Shown: positions 33,566 through 43,458, counted from the stretch's first letter. The stretch is 64,000 bases of DNA from Roseomonas acroporae (GCF_023223525.1 NZ_JALPRX010000065.1:1-64000); one strand, 5' to 3'. The notes: a model not told the origin generated them from the sequence alone. Translations and numbers: made by a program.

Positions 33566-36500
33566 TCAGAACACGTAGCGCAGCCCGCCGCGCCCGCCCC
33601 AGTCGCGGGTGACGTCGGAGAACTGCGCGATGCCGTCCACGAAGAAGGTGAGCCCGGGCCGCACCGTCAGCCCGGCGCCGAGGGTGAAGCGCGCCGCGTC
33701 CCGCGCCGGCCGGGTGCCGGCGGCGACGAAGTCCGAGCCCGGCAGCGCGACCAGGGCCGGCGAGAGGTTGCGGCGGTCGGCGTATTCGTGCACCCAGCTC
33801 ACCCCCGCCTGCGGCGCGAGCACCCAGCCCGGCCCGACCGGCAGCGCCGTCGCCACGCGCAGGCCGAGGCTCTGCGGCGCGGAATGCGTGCTGGCATCGC
33901 GCGTGCGCAGCGCCAGCGTGCCCTCCCCGGCGCCGGAGCGCTCGCGGAAGCCGTCGGTGCGCAGCTCGGCCAGGTCGATCGCGTAGTAGGGCGTCAGGCG
34001 CACGGCGCCGGCGGCGAAGTCGTGCCCGATCTCCAGGCGGCCGCGCAGCTCCTGCGCGTCGTAGCTGGCGGTCAGCCGGTCCACGGCCAGCCCGCCGAAG
34101 CCGCCCGCATAGCGGGTGGTGTCGTTCGAGAAGCCGGAATGCTGCACCCCGACGAAGGCGTAGGTGGCGCCGAGCCGGTACTCGCCGTGCAGGCCGAGAT
34201 GGTAGCCGGAGAGGTTGCCGGTGGTGGCGCGCGACTTCGCCGTGAAGCTGCCGTCGCTGCCGCCGGCCACCACGCCGAGGGTGAGGCGGTCGTTCGGCCG
34301 GTAGTCGAGGCCCAGCAGCCCGCCCCACACGCCGGCCTGGAGCGTGGCGCTGCCGAGCGCGGCGTCGCCCGAGGTGGTGCCGCTGCGGCCGAAGATGGTG
34401 GTCCAGACCTGCCACGGCCCGACGCGCGTGGCGCCCGGCGCGGCGGCGCCGGCGCGCTGGCCGATCATGTGGTTGGAGACGGCATCCATCGCCAGCTCGC
34501 CCGCGAGCAGGCCGGCGGTCCGGGAGCCGGAGAGCCCGTCGCCGGCCATGCCGGTGAAGGCGGTGCGCGCCTGCGGCGCGGAGAGGCCGCTGACGCCGTT
34601 GACGATGCCGCTGCCGGCCACCGAGTTGATGCCCGGCGCCACGCGGTCCAGCGCCGAGGCGACGGCGCGCTGGTTGCCGGTGGCGGCGACGGCGGCGAAG
34701 GCGAGGTCGTTGCGGTTCAGCGTCAGCGTCACCGTGCCGGTGTCGTAGGCGAGGGTCGGGCTGAGGAAGGCGAGGTTGCTGGTGACGCCGTCGAAGCGGC
34801 CGTTGACGCCGCCGGTCGCCGTCAGGATGCCGTAGCGCGTGCTGGCCCGGTACAGGCCGGCGCCCGCGTTCACCGCGACGGTGCCGCCCTGCAGCGTGGC
34901 GCTGCCGTTCACCCGCGCGGCGTCGCTGCCCGTGGGCGTGGCGCGCACCGCGTAGGTGGAGCCGGCGGCCATGGTCAGGTTGCCGTTCACCGTCAGCGTG
35001 CCGAGCGCGGTGGAGGCGCCCGGCGCCAGCGTGCCGCCGCGGTTCACCGTGACGGCGCCGACCGTGCCCGCGCCGGCCAGCGTGCCGCCGGCGTTCACCG
35101 TGCTGGCGGAGGTGATGGCGCCGTCCACCTCCAGCGTGCCGCCGTTGACGGTGGTGGGGCCGGCGTAGGTGTCGTTGCCGGTCAGGATCAGCCGGCCGGT
35201 GCCGTTCAGCGTCAGCCCGCCGGCGCCGCCGATGTCGTTGTTCCAGGAATCCTGCGCGTTGAAGCCGCCGAGCGCGGCGTTCATGGTGACGTTGACGTTG
35301 CCGTTGAAGGCCCCGTAGCCGTCGGCGGCGGCGTAGAGGTTGAGCCGCGCATAGCCCGAGCCGTCGTCGAGCGGCTGGCCGGAGGGCAGCTCGGTGGTCG
35401 CCAGCACCTCGCGCCGCTGGTCGGCGGAGAGGTAGGGGAAGCGCGTGGCGAGCAGCACCTCGGCGCCCGTGGGCACCACCGGGGCGAGGTTGGTCGGCCC
35501 GACCGGGTCGAGCCCGTAGGTCAGGGTGTAGCGGTAGAAGGCGCGGTTGGCGGCGGCGCCGGCGAAGCGGTCGGCGGTGCCGGCGTTCGCGGCGCAGGCG
35601 GCGAGGCCGCCGTCGCAGGTGGCGAGCAGCGCGCGCAGGTCGCCGGTGGCGCTGGCGAACAGCGCCTGGAAGTCGTTCGTGCTGGTCGCGGTCGCGGAGA
35701 GCGCCTGGTTCGTGTAGAGCGGGCTGTTGTTGAGCATCTGCACCAGCCCGTAGAGCGTGTGGATGCGCGCCCCGATCACGTCGAGCGGGTAGTGGGCGCC
35801 GACGACGACGCGGCTGTAGCCGTATTCGGCACCGCGCGTCAGCATCTGCTGGAAGCGCTCCGGCACCATCAGCGCGAGCAGCGTCGAGGCGGTGAAGCCG
35901 AAGGCGGAGTGGCCGCTCGGGAAGGCGGCGTTGCTGCGCAGCGTCGGGACGATGTCGGCGAGGTTGTTGGTCGGAACGCCGAAGAAGTCATTGTAGGTGA
36001 AGCCCTGGTAGCGCGGCAGCGCCACCTGGGTCGGCCGGCTGTTGCCGATCAGGTTCACCGTGCTGGCCGGCGGGTCGTAGGCGCGGTCGTAGACGTTGAA
36101 CACGCCGCCCGCGGGCAGCGAGATGCCGGTGGCGGGCGAGGAGACGCTGCCGTTGCTGCTGCCGTTGGCGAGGAAGTTCTTCGCGAAGGCCGAGTCCGAG
36201 CCGGTCAGCGTCGTGGCCTGGTACATCAGCGCCTGGAAGGCCGGCGAGAGCGCCGTCGCCGAGTAGTTCGCCGCGACCGTGTTGCGGCCGGCGAAGGTGG
36301 CTTGGAGCTTCGGCCCCAGCCCGTCCGCCACCAGCAGGCCGTTCTGGAAGGAGGCGATCAGCGCGCCGATCGTATTGTCGCTGATCGCCTGGGCGCGCTG
36401 CGCCGCGGTCGAGTTGTTGTTGATCGAGATCGCCGTGGCGAGGTTCTCGTCCAGCACCGTGCGCCCGGCCTGCGTGTTCAGCAGCAGGCTGAAGCCGGAG

Positions 36501-36604
36501 AGCAGGCCGGTGGCCTGGATGTTGGCCGCCGTCTGCGCGGAGACGGCCCCGGGGCAGGCGGCGAAACCGAGCAGGGCGGTGGAAAGCAGCAGGTAGCGAC
36601 GCAT
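33566..36604 (-). CDS. Autotransporter with PAP2-type acid phosphatase passenger
   Basis: A 1012-residue type V secreted protein. Residues 1-23 form a signal peptide (ending VSA-QT). Residues about 25-400 resemble a class A/PAP2 acid phosphatase with AFPSGHSAFGF near 225 and YSRVVVGAHYPLDVIGA near 252. These supply two of the three PAP2 catalytic blocks; the first (KX6RP) is represented only loosely by NSRPTQVALPR. Residues about 465-545 contain autotransporter passenger repeats (LTLNGTGRLILTGNDTYAGPTTVNGGTLEVDG, GGTLAGAGTVG). Residues about 740-1012 form the outer-membrane barrel, ending GGLRYVF with a terminal Phe. It probably displays or releases a phosphatase at the surface. ATG 36604 has GAGG upstream; GTG 36607 is also possible. 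Confidence 0.85.
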   Translation of the reverse strand: MRRYLLLSTALLGFAACPGAVSAQTAANIQATGLLSGFSLLLNTQAGRTVLDENLATAISINNNSTAAQRAQAISDNTIGALIASFQNGLLVADGLGPKLQATFAGRNTVAANYSATALSPAFQALMYQATTLTGSDSAFAKNFLANGSSNGSVSSPATGISLPAGGVFNVYDRAYDPPASTVNLIGNSRPTQVALPRYQGFTYNDFFGVPTNNLADIVPTLRSNAAFPSGHSAFGFTASTLLALMVPERFQQMLTRGAEYGYSRVVVGAHYPLDVIGARIHTLYGLVQMLNNSPLYTNQALSATATSTNDFQALFASATGDLRALLATCDGGLAACAANAGTADRFAGAAANRAFYRYTLTYGLDPVGPTNLAPVVPTGAEVLLATRFPYLSADQRREVLATTELPSGQPLDDGSGYARLNLYAAADGYGAFNGNVNVTMNAALGGFNAQDSWNNDIGGAGGLTLNGTGRLILTGNDTYAGPTTVNGGTLEVDGAITSASTVNAGGTLAGAGTVGAVTVNRGGTLAPGASTALGTLTVNGNLTMAAGSTYAVRATPTGSDAARVNGSATLQGGTVAVNAGAGLYRASTRYGILTATGGVNGRFDGVTSNLAFLSPTLAYDTGTVTLTLNRNDLAFAAVAATGNQRAVASALDRVAPGINSVAGSGIVNGVSGLSAPQARTAFTGMAGDGLSGSRTAGLLAGELAMDAVSNHMIGQRAGAAAPGATRVGPWQVWTTIFGRSGTTSGDAALGSATLQAGVWGGLLGLDYRPNDRLTLGVVAGGSDGSFTAKSRATTGNLSGYHLGLHGEYRLGATYAFVGVQHSGFSNDTTRYAGGFGGLAVDRLTASYDAQELRGRLEIGHDFAAGAVRLTPYYAIDLAELRTDGFRERSGAGEGTLALRTRDASTHSAPQSLGLRVATALPVGPGWVLAPQAGVSWVHEYADRRNLSPALVALPGSDFVAAGTRPARDAARFTLGAGLTVRPGLTFFVDGIAQFSDVTRDWGGRGGLRYVF

Positions 36605-36649
36605 CACGCGGCCTCGAACGTTACGGCCGCGCCCAACTAGGCCGGGTTC

Positions 36650-36667
36650 GTGACGAGTGGATGACGG
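36650..36667 (-). promoter_or_regulatory. Pho-box-like element before the autotransporter phosphatase
   Basis: On the minus strand CCGTCATCCACTCGTCAC has CGTCA repeated at exactly an 11-bp period, matching PhoB-box layout (CTGTCAT-N4-CTGTCAC) in the G-T-C-A cores of both halves. It ends 46 bases before the start codon. A CTAGTT -10-like hexamer follows about 10 bases later. This would put the phosphatase under phosphate-starvation control. Confidence 0.5.
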
Positions 36668-36837
36668 TAGCGTTTTGAATTCGGGTCATGACGGAAGCGG
36701 CCGGGGCGGTTCAGCCGGCTGACCCGGCGCGGCGGGGACGCGGCCGGGGCGCCGGAGAAGGGGCCGGCCGGGCGCCCCGGCGCATGCCCGCGTGACGGAA
36801 TGCTTGACAGCCGGCGCCGCGTCGGCGCAACAAGCGG

Positions 36838-36900
36838 GTATTGAAAAACAAAAGTTCGCATTCCGATCATCCCTTGGGGACGATCGAAGCGATCCGGGAA
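36838..36900 (+). promoter_or_regulatory. AT-rich putative promoter/operator of the iclR-kinase operon
   Basis: An unusually AT-rich patch (TATTGAAAAACAAAAGTTCG) in a GC-rich 366-base divergent region lies about 100 bases before the iclR start. TCG-CATTC-CGA at 36856-36866 is a short inverted repeat of the TTCG-N5-CGAA type used by IclR proteins, and GATC-rich words follow. The evidence is suggestive only. Confidence 0.35.
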
Positions 36901-36970
36901 CCGACATGTCCTCGCGCCCCGACTTCCTGTCCGTCGCTGCCCGAGGCACCCGCCACCGGGGTGCCAGGCG

Positions 36971-37810
36971 ATGAGCCGGCGCGCCGGGGCGGCGCCGGGC
37001 ACGCCCGCCGAGAACCCGAAGAACCTCGTCCAGTCCGCCGCCAAGGTGTTCGCGGTGCTGCAGGCCTTCGGGCCGGACCTGCCCGAGCTGACCGTCTCCG
37101 AGGTCGCCGCCCATGCCGGCTTCGACCGCGGCACCGCCTTCCGCCTGATCCACACCCTGGTCAGCCTCGGCTACCTGCGCGCCGTGCCCGGCACGCGGCG
37201 CTTCCGCCTGGCGCTGAAGTGCCTGGAGCTGGGCTTCGCCGCCCTCACCGCGCGCGGCCTGCCGGCCCATGCCGCGCCGCTGCTGCGCGCGCTGGTGCCG
37301 GGCACCGCCGACGCCGCCTCGCTCGGGCTGCTGGAGGCGGGCGAGGTGGTCTATCTGGAGCGGGTGCAGGCCGGGCTCTCCCGGCAGGGCGTGGTGCGCC
37401 GCCCGGGCAGCCGCGCCGGCGCCTACGCCACCGCGCTCGGGCAGGCCATGCTCGCCTACCTGCCGCGCGAGGAGCAGGTGGCGCAGCTCCAGGCGGTCGA
37501 GCGGGTGAAGCTCTCGGAGCGGACGCTCACCGACCTCGACGCGCTGCTGGCGCGGCTGGAGCAGGTGCGGGCGCAGGGCTACGCCGTCTCGGACGGCGAG
37601 AACGCCTACGGGCTGCGCACCGTGGCGGCGCCGGTGCTCGATGCCGCCGGGCTGCCGCAGGCCGGCATCAGCCTGACCATCCATTCCGACCGCATGCCGC
37701 TCGACGAATTCGTCGCCCGCGCGCTGCCCGAGGCGCGGCGCGTGGCGGGCGAGCTGGCCGAGGCGGTGCGGCTCTCGCTCGGCGCCATCGGCCGGACGGA
37801 GGCGGCATGA
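36971..37810 (+). CDS. IclR family transcriptional regulator
   Basis: A 279-residue regulator. The N-terminal helix-turn-helix is SAAKVFAVLQAFGPDLPELTVSEVAAHAGFDRGTAFRLIHTLVSLGYL (about 22-68). The effector-binding domain spans about 95-265 (VVYLERVQAGLSRQGVVRRPGSRAGAYATALGQAMLAYLP; YAVSDGENAYGLRTVAAPVLDAAG). This is the PcaR/PobR-like layout. It starts the operon whose next gene overlaps it by 4 bases, so it is expressed with the genes it presumably controls. The ligand is likely a sugar acid or its derivative, given the downstream kinase. Confidence 0.9.
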   Translation: MSRRAGAAPGTPAENPKNLVQSAAKVFAVLQAFGPDLPELTVSEVAAHAGFDRGTAFRLIHTLVSLGYLRAVPGTRRFRLALKCLELGFAALTARGLPAHAAPLLRALVPGTADAASLGLLEAGEVVYLERVQAGLSRQGVVRRPGSRAGAYATALGQAMLAYLPREEQVAQLQAVERVKLSERTLTDLDALLARLEQVRAQGYAVSDGENAYGLRTVAAPVLDAAGLPQAGISLTIHSDRMPLDEFVARALPEARRVAGELAEAVRLSLGAIGRTEAA

Positions 37811-38930
37811 GCACGCCCCGGCCCTCCCCCACCCTGCGCCTGCTCGCCGACGACCTGACCGGCGCGCTCGACACGGCGGCGGAATTCGTCGGGCTGGTCG
37901 GGCCGGTGCCGGTGTTCTGGCATGGCGCGGTGCCGGAGGCGCTGCCGCCCGGCGCCGCCATCGACACCGGCACGCGCGAGGCCGGTCTGGACGCGGCGCT
38001 GGCCGCCGTCGGCGCGGCCGCCCCGGCGTTGCGCGGCGGCACCATCGCCTACCGCAAGCTCGACAGCCTGCTGCGCGGGAACTGGGCCGCCGAGGTGGCG
38101 GCCTGCTGGCACGCCGGCGGCTGGACGCATGGCGTGTTCGCCCCGGCCTTCCCGCAGCAGCGGCGCGTGACGCGCGGTGGCCGTCATTATGCGGCGTCGG
38201 GCGAGGGCTGGGCGCCGGTCGGCGGCGATCTGGTCGCGGCGCTGCGCGCGGCGGGCCTGCCGGCGCTGCCGGGCCGCCCCGACGCGCCGCTGCCGCCCGG
38301 CCTTTCCGTGTTCGACGCCGAGACCGAGGCCGATCTGGAACGCATCGCCGCGATCGGCCGCGGCGCCGGTATGCCCGTACTGTGGTGCGGCAGCGGCGGG
38401 CTGGCGCGCGCGCTGATGGGCGAGGCACGGGTGGCGGCGGACACGGCGCTGCGCGGCCCGGTGCTCGGCCTGTTCGGCTCCGACCAGGGCGCCACGGCGC
38501 GCCAGCTCGCCGCCTGCGGCGCGCACTGGCATCGCCTGCCCGATGGCGGGGCGGCGAGCGCCGCGCGCCTCGCCGCCCATCTCGGCGCGCACGGCGTCGC
38601 GCTGGCCAGCCTCGACCTGCCGGACGGCACCGCGCGCGACGCGGCGGCGCGCCGCATCGCCGACGCGCTGGACTCGCTGGCGCAACGCCTCGGCCCGCCC
38701 GGCACGCTGATCGTGGCCGGCGGCGAGACTCTGAAATCCCTCTGCCTCGCCCTCGGCACCGGGGCGCTGGTCGCCACGGGCCAGGTGGCGCCGGGCGTGC
38801 CGCGCTCCGCGATGCGCGGCGGGCGCTGGGACGGCGTCGAGGTCGTGTCGAAATCCGGGGCCTTCGGCGGGGACGCGCTGTGGCGCGACCTGCTCGCGGA
38901 GAACGGCCTCATCAGCGGAAAGATCGAAGC

Positions 38931-38934
<4 letters not shown>
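37807..38934 (+). CDS. Four-carbon acid-sugar kinase family protein (DUF1537)
   Basis: A 375-residue cytoplasmic kinase of the OtnK/DtnK/DenK group that phosphorylates four-carbon aldonates such as threonate or erythronate. The N-terminal LRLLADDLTGALDTAAEF is the family signature. It also has YRKLDSLLRGNWAAEV near 78, APAFPQQRRVTRGGRHY near 118 and a C-terminal nucleotide-binding half with IVAGGETLKSLCLALG, VAPGVPRSAM and VVSKSGAFGGDALW. It is somewhat shorter than typical DUF1537 proteins (about 420). Overlaps of 4 bases on both sides join it to iclR and a PdxA2-like dehydrogenase, the known partner for oxidising the 4-phosphate product. Confidence 0.88.
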
Positions 38935-39971
<1,037 letters not shown>

Positions 39972-39985
39972 ACGGGAGCGAGCGC

Positions 39986-41116
39986 ATGAACCCGATCAAC
40001 AGCCCGATCGAGCTGCTGCGCCCCGCGCGCATCGAATTCGGCTCCGGCACCCTCGCCCAGCTCGGCCCCTGGGCCCGGGAGAAGGGGTTGCACCGCATCC
40101 TCGTCGTGGCCGACGCCTTCAACGCCGCGCGCGTCGACCTGCTCGGCCTGCCGGGCGAGGTGACGGTGTTCGGCGAGGTGAAGCCCGAGCCCGACCTGCC
40201 GAACCTGGAGAAGGTTCTCGCCCTTGCAGAACGGGTGCAGCCCGATCTCGTGGTCGGCTTCGGCGGCGGCAGCGCCATGGATCTCGCCAAGCTGGTGGCG
40301 GTGCTGCCCGGCAGCGGGCAGACGCTGCACGACGTCGTCGGCCCCGAGAAGGTGAAGGGCCGCCGCGTCGCGCTGGCGCAGGTGCCGACCACCGCCGGCA
40401 CCGGCAGCGAGGGCGGCACGCGCTCCCTCGTCACCGATCCGGCGACACAGAACAAGCTCGCCGTGCAGAGCCGGCACATGCTGGCCGACATCGCCGTGGT
40501 CGATCCCGACCTGACCATGACGGTGCCGCCCGCCGTGACGGCCGCGACCGGCGTGGACGCGATGGCGCACTGCGCCGAGGCCTTCACCAGCCGCAAGGCG
40601 CACCCGATCATCGACCTCTACGCGCTGGAGGGCATCCGCCTCGTCGGCCGCTACCTGCCGCGCGCCGTGGCCGACGGCTCGGACAAGGAGGCGCGCGCCG
40701 GCCTCGCCCTGGCCTCGATGTATGGCGGCTTCTGCCTCGGGCCGGTGAACACCACGGCCGGCCATGCCGTGGCCTACCCGCTCGGCACGCGCCACCACAT
40801 CGCGCACGGCCTGGCCTGCGCGCTGATCTTCCCGCACACGCTGGCCTTCAACGCGCCGGCCGTTGCGGAGAAGACCGCGCTGGTGCTGGAGGCGCTGGGC
40901 GCCCGCCCCGCCACGGAAGAGGCGGCGGTGTTCGACGCCGCCTACGGCTTCTGCGAGCGCCTCGGCGTCGAGATGCGCCTGTCGGCGCTGAACGTGCCGG
41001 AGGACGACCTCGCCATCATGGCCGACGAGGCGCACGCCATCCGCCGGCTGCTCGACAACAACCCGCGCGAGCTGGGCCGGGACCGCATCCTGGCCATGTA
41101 CCGGGCCGCGTACTGA
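39986..41116 (+). CDS. Iron-containing alcohol dehydrogenase
   Basis: A 376-residue group III metal-dependent alcohol dehydrogenase. NAD site VVGFGGGSAMDLAKLVAVL lies near 89-107 and VPTTAGTGSEGGTRSLVTDP near 133-152. Metal ligands are in GVDAMAHCAEAF (His near 194), TAGHAVAYPLG and HHIAHGLACALIFPHTLAFN (about 268-287). Close relatives include lactaldehyde/1,3-propanediol dehydrogenases and maleylacetate reductase. Its job here is probably oxidation or reduction of a short hydroxyacid or aldehyde in the same pathway. A GGGAG site 9 bases before ATG 39986 and a 14-base gap to the previous stop support the operon. Confidence 0.87.
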   Translation: MNPINSPIELLRPARIEFGSGTLAQLGPWAREKGLHRILVVADAFNAARVDLLGLPGEVTVFGEVKPEPDLPNLEKVLALAERVQPDLVVGFGGGSAMDLAKLVAVLPGSGQTLHDVVGPEKVKGRRVALAQVPTTAGTGSEGGTRSLVTDPATQNKLAVQSRHMLADIAVVDPDLTMTVPPAVTAATGVDAMAHCAEAFTSRKAHPIIDLYALEGIRLVGRYLPRAVADGSDKEARAGLALASMYGGFCLGPVNTTAGHAVAYPLGTRHHIAHGLACALIFPHTLAFNAPAVAEKTALVLEALGARPATEEAAVFDAAYGFCERLGVEMRLSALNVPEDDLAIMADEAHAIRRLLDNNPRELGRDRILAMYRAAY

Positions 41117-41141
41117 ACGAGAGACGGGAGGAGAACGAGAG

Positions 41142-42362
41142 ATGTCGGTGGACGCGACACTGCCGGGGCCACGCGACGGCGTGCTGCGCCCGGCGCCGGA
41201 CGATGCGGCGCGGGTACAGGCCTTCCTGCCTTCGCCCACCGTGCAGAGCCACGCCTCCTTCCTGATGCCGCTGGCGGATGGCAGCCTGGGCTGCGTCTGG
41301 TTCGGCGGCACGCAGGAGGGCGTGCCGGACATCTCCGTCTGGTTCTCGCGCCTCGAAGCCGGCAACGACCTGTGGACGCCGGCGGTGCGGCTTTCCGACG
41401 ACCCGACGCGCTCGGAGCAGAACCCGCTGCTGTTCCCGGCGCCGGGCGGCAGGTTGTGGCTGCTCTGGACCGCGCAGGTCTCCGGCAACCAGGACACCGC
41501 CATCGTCCGCCGCCGCATCTCCGAGGATAATGGCCGCTCCTGGGGTCCGATCGAGACGCTGTTCGGCCCGCGCGCGGATGGCGGCACCTTCATCCGCCAC
41601 CCGGTCGTGGTGCTGGACAACGGCGACTGGCTGCTGCCGATCTGGTCCTGCGTCACGCGGCCCGGCGAGAAATGGGTGGGCGACCTCGACTACAGCGCGG
41701 TGAAGATCTCCTCCGACCAGGGCCTCACCTGGAGCGAGCACCGCGTGCCGGACAGCCTGGGCTGCGTCCACATGAGCATCGTCGATCTGCGCGACGGCAC
41801 GCTCGCCGCCTTCTACCGCAGCCGCTGGGCCGACAACGTGTACCGCAGCGAATCCCATGACGGCGGGAAGAGCTGGACCGCGCCGGTGCCGACCGACCTG
41901 CCGAACAACAACTCCTCCATCCAGGCGCTGCGGCTCGCCGACGGGCGCCTCGCCATGGTGTGCAACCCGTCCAGCGCCGCCGACGCCACGGAGCGCCGCG
42001 TCTCGCTCTACGACGAGATCGAGGACGAGGACCCGTCCGGCGCGGTGGAAGCGAAGCCCGAGCCCACGCCCACCCCTGGCGCCCGCTCCACCTTCTGGGG
42101 CGTGCCGCGCGCGCCGATGACGCTGGCGATCTCCGAGGATGGCGGCCGCACCTGGCCGCTGCGCCGCAACCTGGAGGTCGGCGACGGCTACTGCATGACG
42201 AACAATTCGAAGCAGGGCCTGAACCGCGAATTCTCCTACCCGACCGTCGTGCAGACGCCGGATGGCGATCTGCACGTCTCCTACACCTATTTCCGCCAGG
42301 CCATCCGGTACGTGCGCGTGCCGCTGGGCTGGGTGAACGCCGGCCGAGGACCCGCCCGATGA
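41142..42362 (+). CDS. Sialidase-like BNR/Asp-box protein (predicted cytoplasmic)
   Basis: A 406-residue six-bladed propeller of the exo-alpha-sialidase-like family (predicted neuraminidase, COG4692 type). Four Asp boxes are clear: SEDNGRSWGP near 126, SSDQGLTWSE near 189, SHDGGKSWTA near 238 and SEDGGRTWPL near 330. GGTQEGVPDISVWFSR, HPVVVLDNGDWLLPIW and FSYPTVVQTPDGDLHVSYTYFR are also family features. There is no signal peptide, so it acts inside the cell; true sialidases are secreted. It may therefore hydrolyse or bind an imported sugar-acid conjugate. Its stop overlaps the aldolase start by 4 bases. Confidence 0.82.
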   Translation: MSVDATLPGPRDGVLRPAPDDAARVQAFLPSPTVQSHASFLMPLADGSLGCVWFGGTQEGVPDISVWFSRLEAGNDLWTPAVRLSDDPTRSEQNPLLFPAPGGRLWLLWTAQVSGNQDTAIVRRRISEDNGRSWGPIETLFGPRADGGTFIRHPVVVLDNGDWLLPIWSCVTRPGEKWVGDLDYSAVKISSDQGLTWSEHRVPDSLGCVHMSIVDLRDGTLAAFYRSRWADNVYRSESHDGGKSWTAPVPTDLPNNNSSIQALRLADGRLAMVCNPSSAADATERRVSLYDEIEDEDPSGAVEAKPEPTPTPGARSTFWGVPRAPMTLAISEDGGRTWPLRRNLEVGDGYCMTNNSKQGLNREFSYPTVVQTPDGDLHVSYTYFRQAIRYVRVPLGWVNAGRGPAR

Positions 42363-43255
42363 CCGACACACCTTCGCGCCCGCAGGGCGTGTTCTGCGCC
42401 GCGCTCACCCCGCTCGACGCCGCGCTGAACCCCGACCACGGCGCCTTCGCCGAGCACTGCCACTACCTGATCGCCGAGGGCTGCGACGGCATCGCCCTGC
42501 TCGGCACCACGGGCGAGGCGAACTCCTTCTCCACCGCCGAGCGCCAGGCGCTGCTGGAGACCGCGGTGAAGGCCGGCATCGCGCCGCACCGGCTGCTGCC
42601 CGGCACCGGCGTCGTCGCCATCCCGGAGACGGTGGCGCTGACGCGGCACGCCCTCTCCCTCGGTGTCGAAACCATCGTGATGCTGCCGCCCTTCTACTAC
42701 AAGGGCGTCACCGAGGACGGGCTGTTCGCCGCCTATGCCGCGATCGTCGAGCGCATCGCCGATCCGCGCCTGAAGGTGGTGCTGTACCACATCCCGCAGA
42801 TGTCGGCCGTGCCGATCCCCGCCACGGTGATCGAGCGCCTGCTCGCCGCCTTCCCCGGCACCTTCGTCGGCATCAAGGACTCCTCGGGCGACTTCGCCAA
42901 CATGGAGGCCCTGGCGAAGCGCTTCCCCGGCTTCTCCGTGCTGGCCGGCGCCGACCCGCTGATGCTGCCGCTGCTGCGCGCCGGCGGCGCGGGCTGCATC
43001 ACCGCGACCTCCAACCTCGTCGCTGCCGACCTCGCCTTCGTGTACCGGAATCACGCCGACCCGGCGAAGGCCGACGCGGTGGAGGCGGCGCAGGCGCGCG
43101 TGGTCGCGGCGCGCAACCGCGCCTCGCGCTTCGCGCAGATGGCCTCGCTGAAGGCGATGACGGCGCAGCGCACCGGCAATCCGGGCTGGGAGCGCCTGCG
43201 GCCGCCGCTGCTGCCGCTCGCGGCCGAGGAGCGCGCGGCACTGCTGGCGGGGTGA
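42359..43255 (+). CDS. Dihydrodipicolinate synthase/N-acetylneuraminate lyase family protein
   Basis: A 298-residue class I aldolase-fold protein. Key features are LGTTGEANSFSTAERQAL near 49-66, VVLYHIPQMS with the catalytic Tyr near 143, and FVGIKDSSGDFANM with the Schiff-base Lys near 171. GADPLMLPLLRAGGAGCITATSNL near 201 corresponds to the family GxD/GxxGxI loop. It is not a housekeeping DapA candidate: its context is catabolic, after a kinase, dehydrogenases and a sialidase-like protein. A retro-aldol or hydro-lyase step on a 2-keto acid is more likely. A palindrome-rich 247-base gap follows before the next gene. Confidence 0.87.
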   Translation: MTDTPSRPQGVFCAALTPLDAALNPDHGAFAEHCHYLIAEGCDGIALLGTTGEANSFSTAERQALLETAVKAGIAPHRLLPGTGVVAIPETVALTRHALSLGVETIVMLPPFYYKGVTEDGLFAAYAAIVERIADPRLKVVLYHIPQMSAVPIPATVIERLLAAFPGTFVGIKDSSGDFANMEALAKRFPGFSVLAGADPLMLPLLRAGGAGCITATSNLVAADLAFVYRNHADPAKADAVEAAQARVVAARNRASRFAQMASLKAMTAQRTGNPGWERLRPPLLPLAAEERAALLAG

Positions 43256-43257
43256 GA

Positions 43258-43458
43258 CGGCGGGGAGGCGCCGCCTCCCCGAACCCCTCCCGCCAAGGGG
43301 CGCCGCCCCCTGGAACCCCGCCAGGGTCGGACGCACTGCGTCCGACCAGGTTCCCGGACCTCCGCCGGCGTCGGGCCTCGCCGGTTGAAACGCACGAGGC
43401 CGGCAATCGAACGGGGGATCCAAGGAGGCTTCGCCCCTTGGCGGGGTTCGGGGCAGCG
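43258..43458. repeat. 200-bp palindromic intergenic element (REP/MITE-like)
   Basis: Stacked palindromes include GGGGAGGCG-C-CGCCTCCCC (43262-43280), a 23-base perfect stem with arms GGTCGGACGCA and TGCGTCCGACC (43325-43347), CCAAGG...CCTTGG around GGCTTCGCC (about 43418-43441), and CGGGGC-AGC-GCCCCG (about 43448-43463). The right part (CCCCTTGGCGGGGTTC) is nearly the reverse complement of the left part (GAACCCC...GCCAAGGGG), so the whole is a large inverted repeat. It shares GGCTTCGCCCCTT with the element near 11650. Confidence 0.7.

Noticed and set aside
33554-36640. Plus-strand ORF of 1028 residues opposite the autotransporter
   Set aside because: It is rich in Ala/Gly/Arg/Val/Glu with no motif, signal or domain. 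It mirrors the GC third-position bias of the opposite gene, which has clear signal peptide, catalytic motifs and barrel.
42359-43255. Housekeeping dapA (lysine biosynthesis) for the aldolase-fold gene
   Set aside because: It overlaps a sialidase-like gene inside a catabolic cluster and not a lysine or tRNA-linked locus. The Lys/Tyr pair is shared by all family members, so it does not favour DapA.
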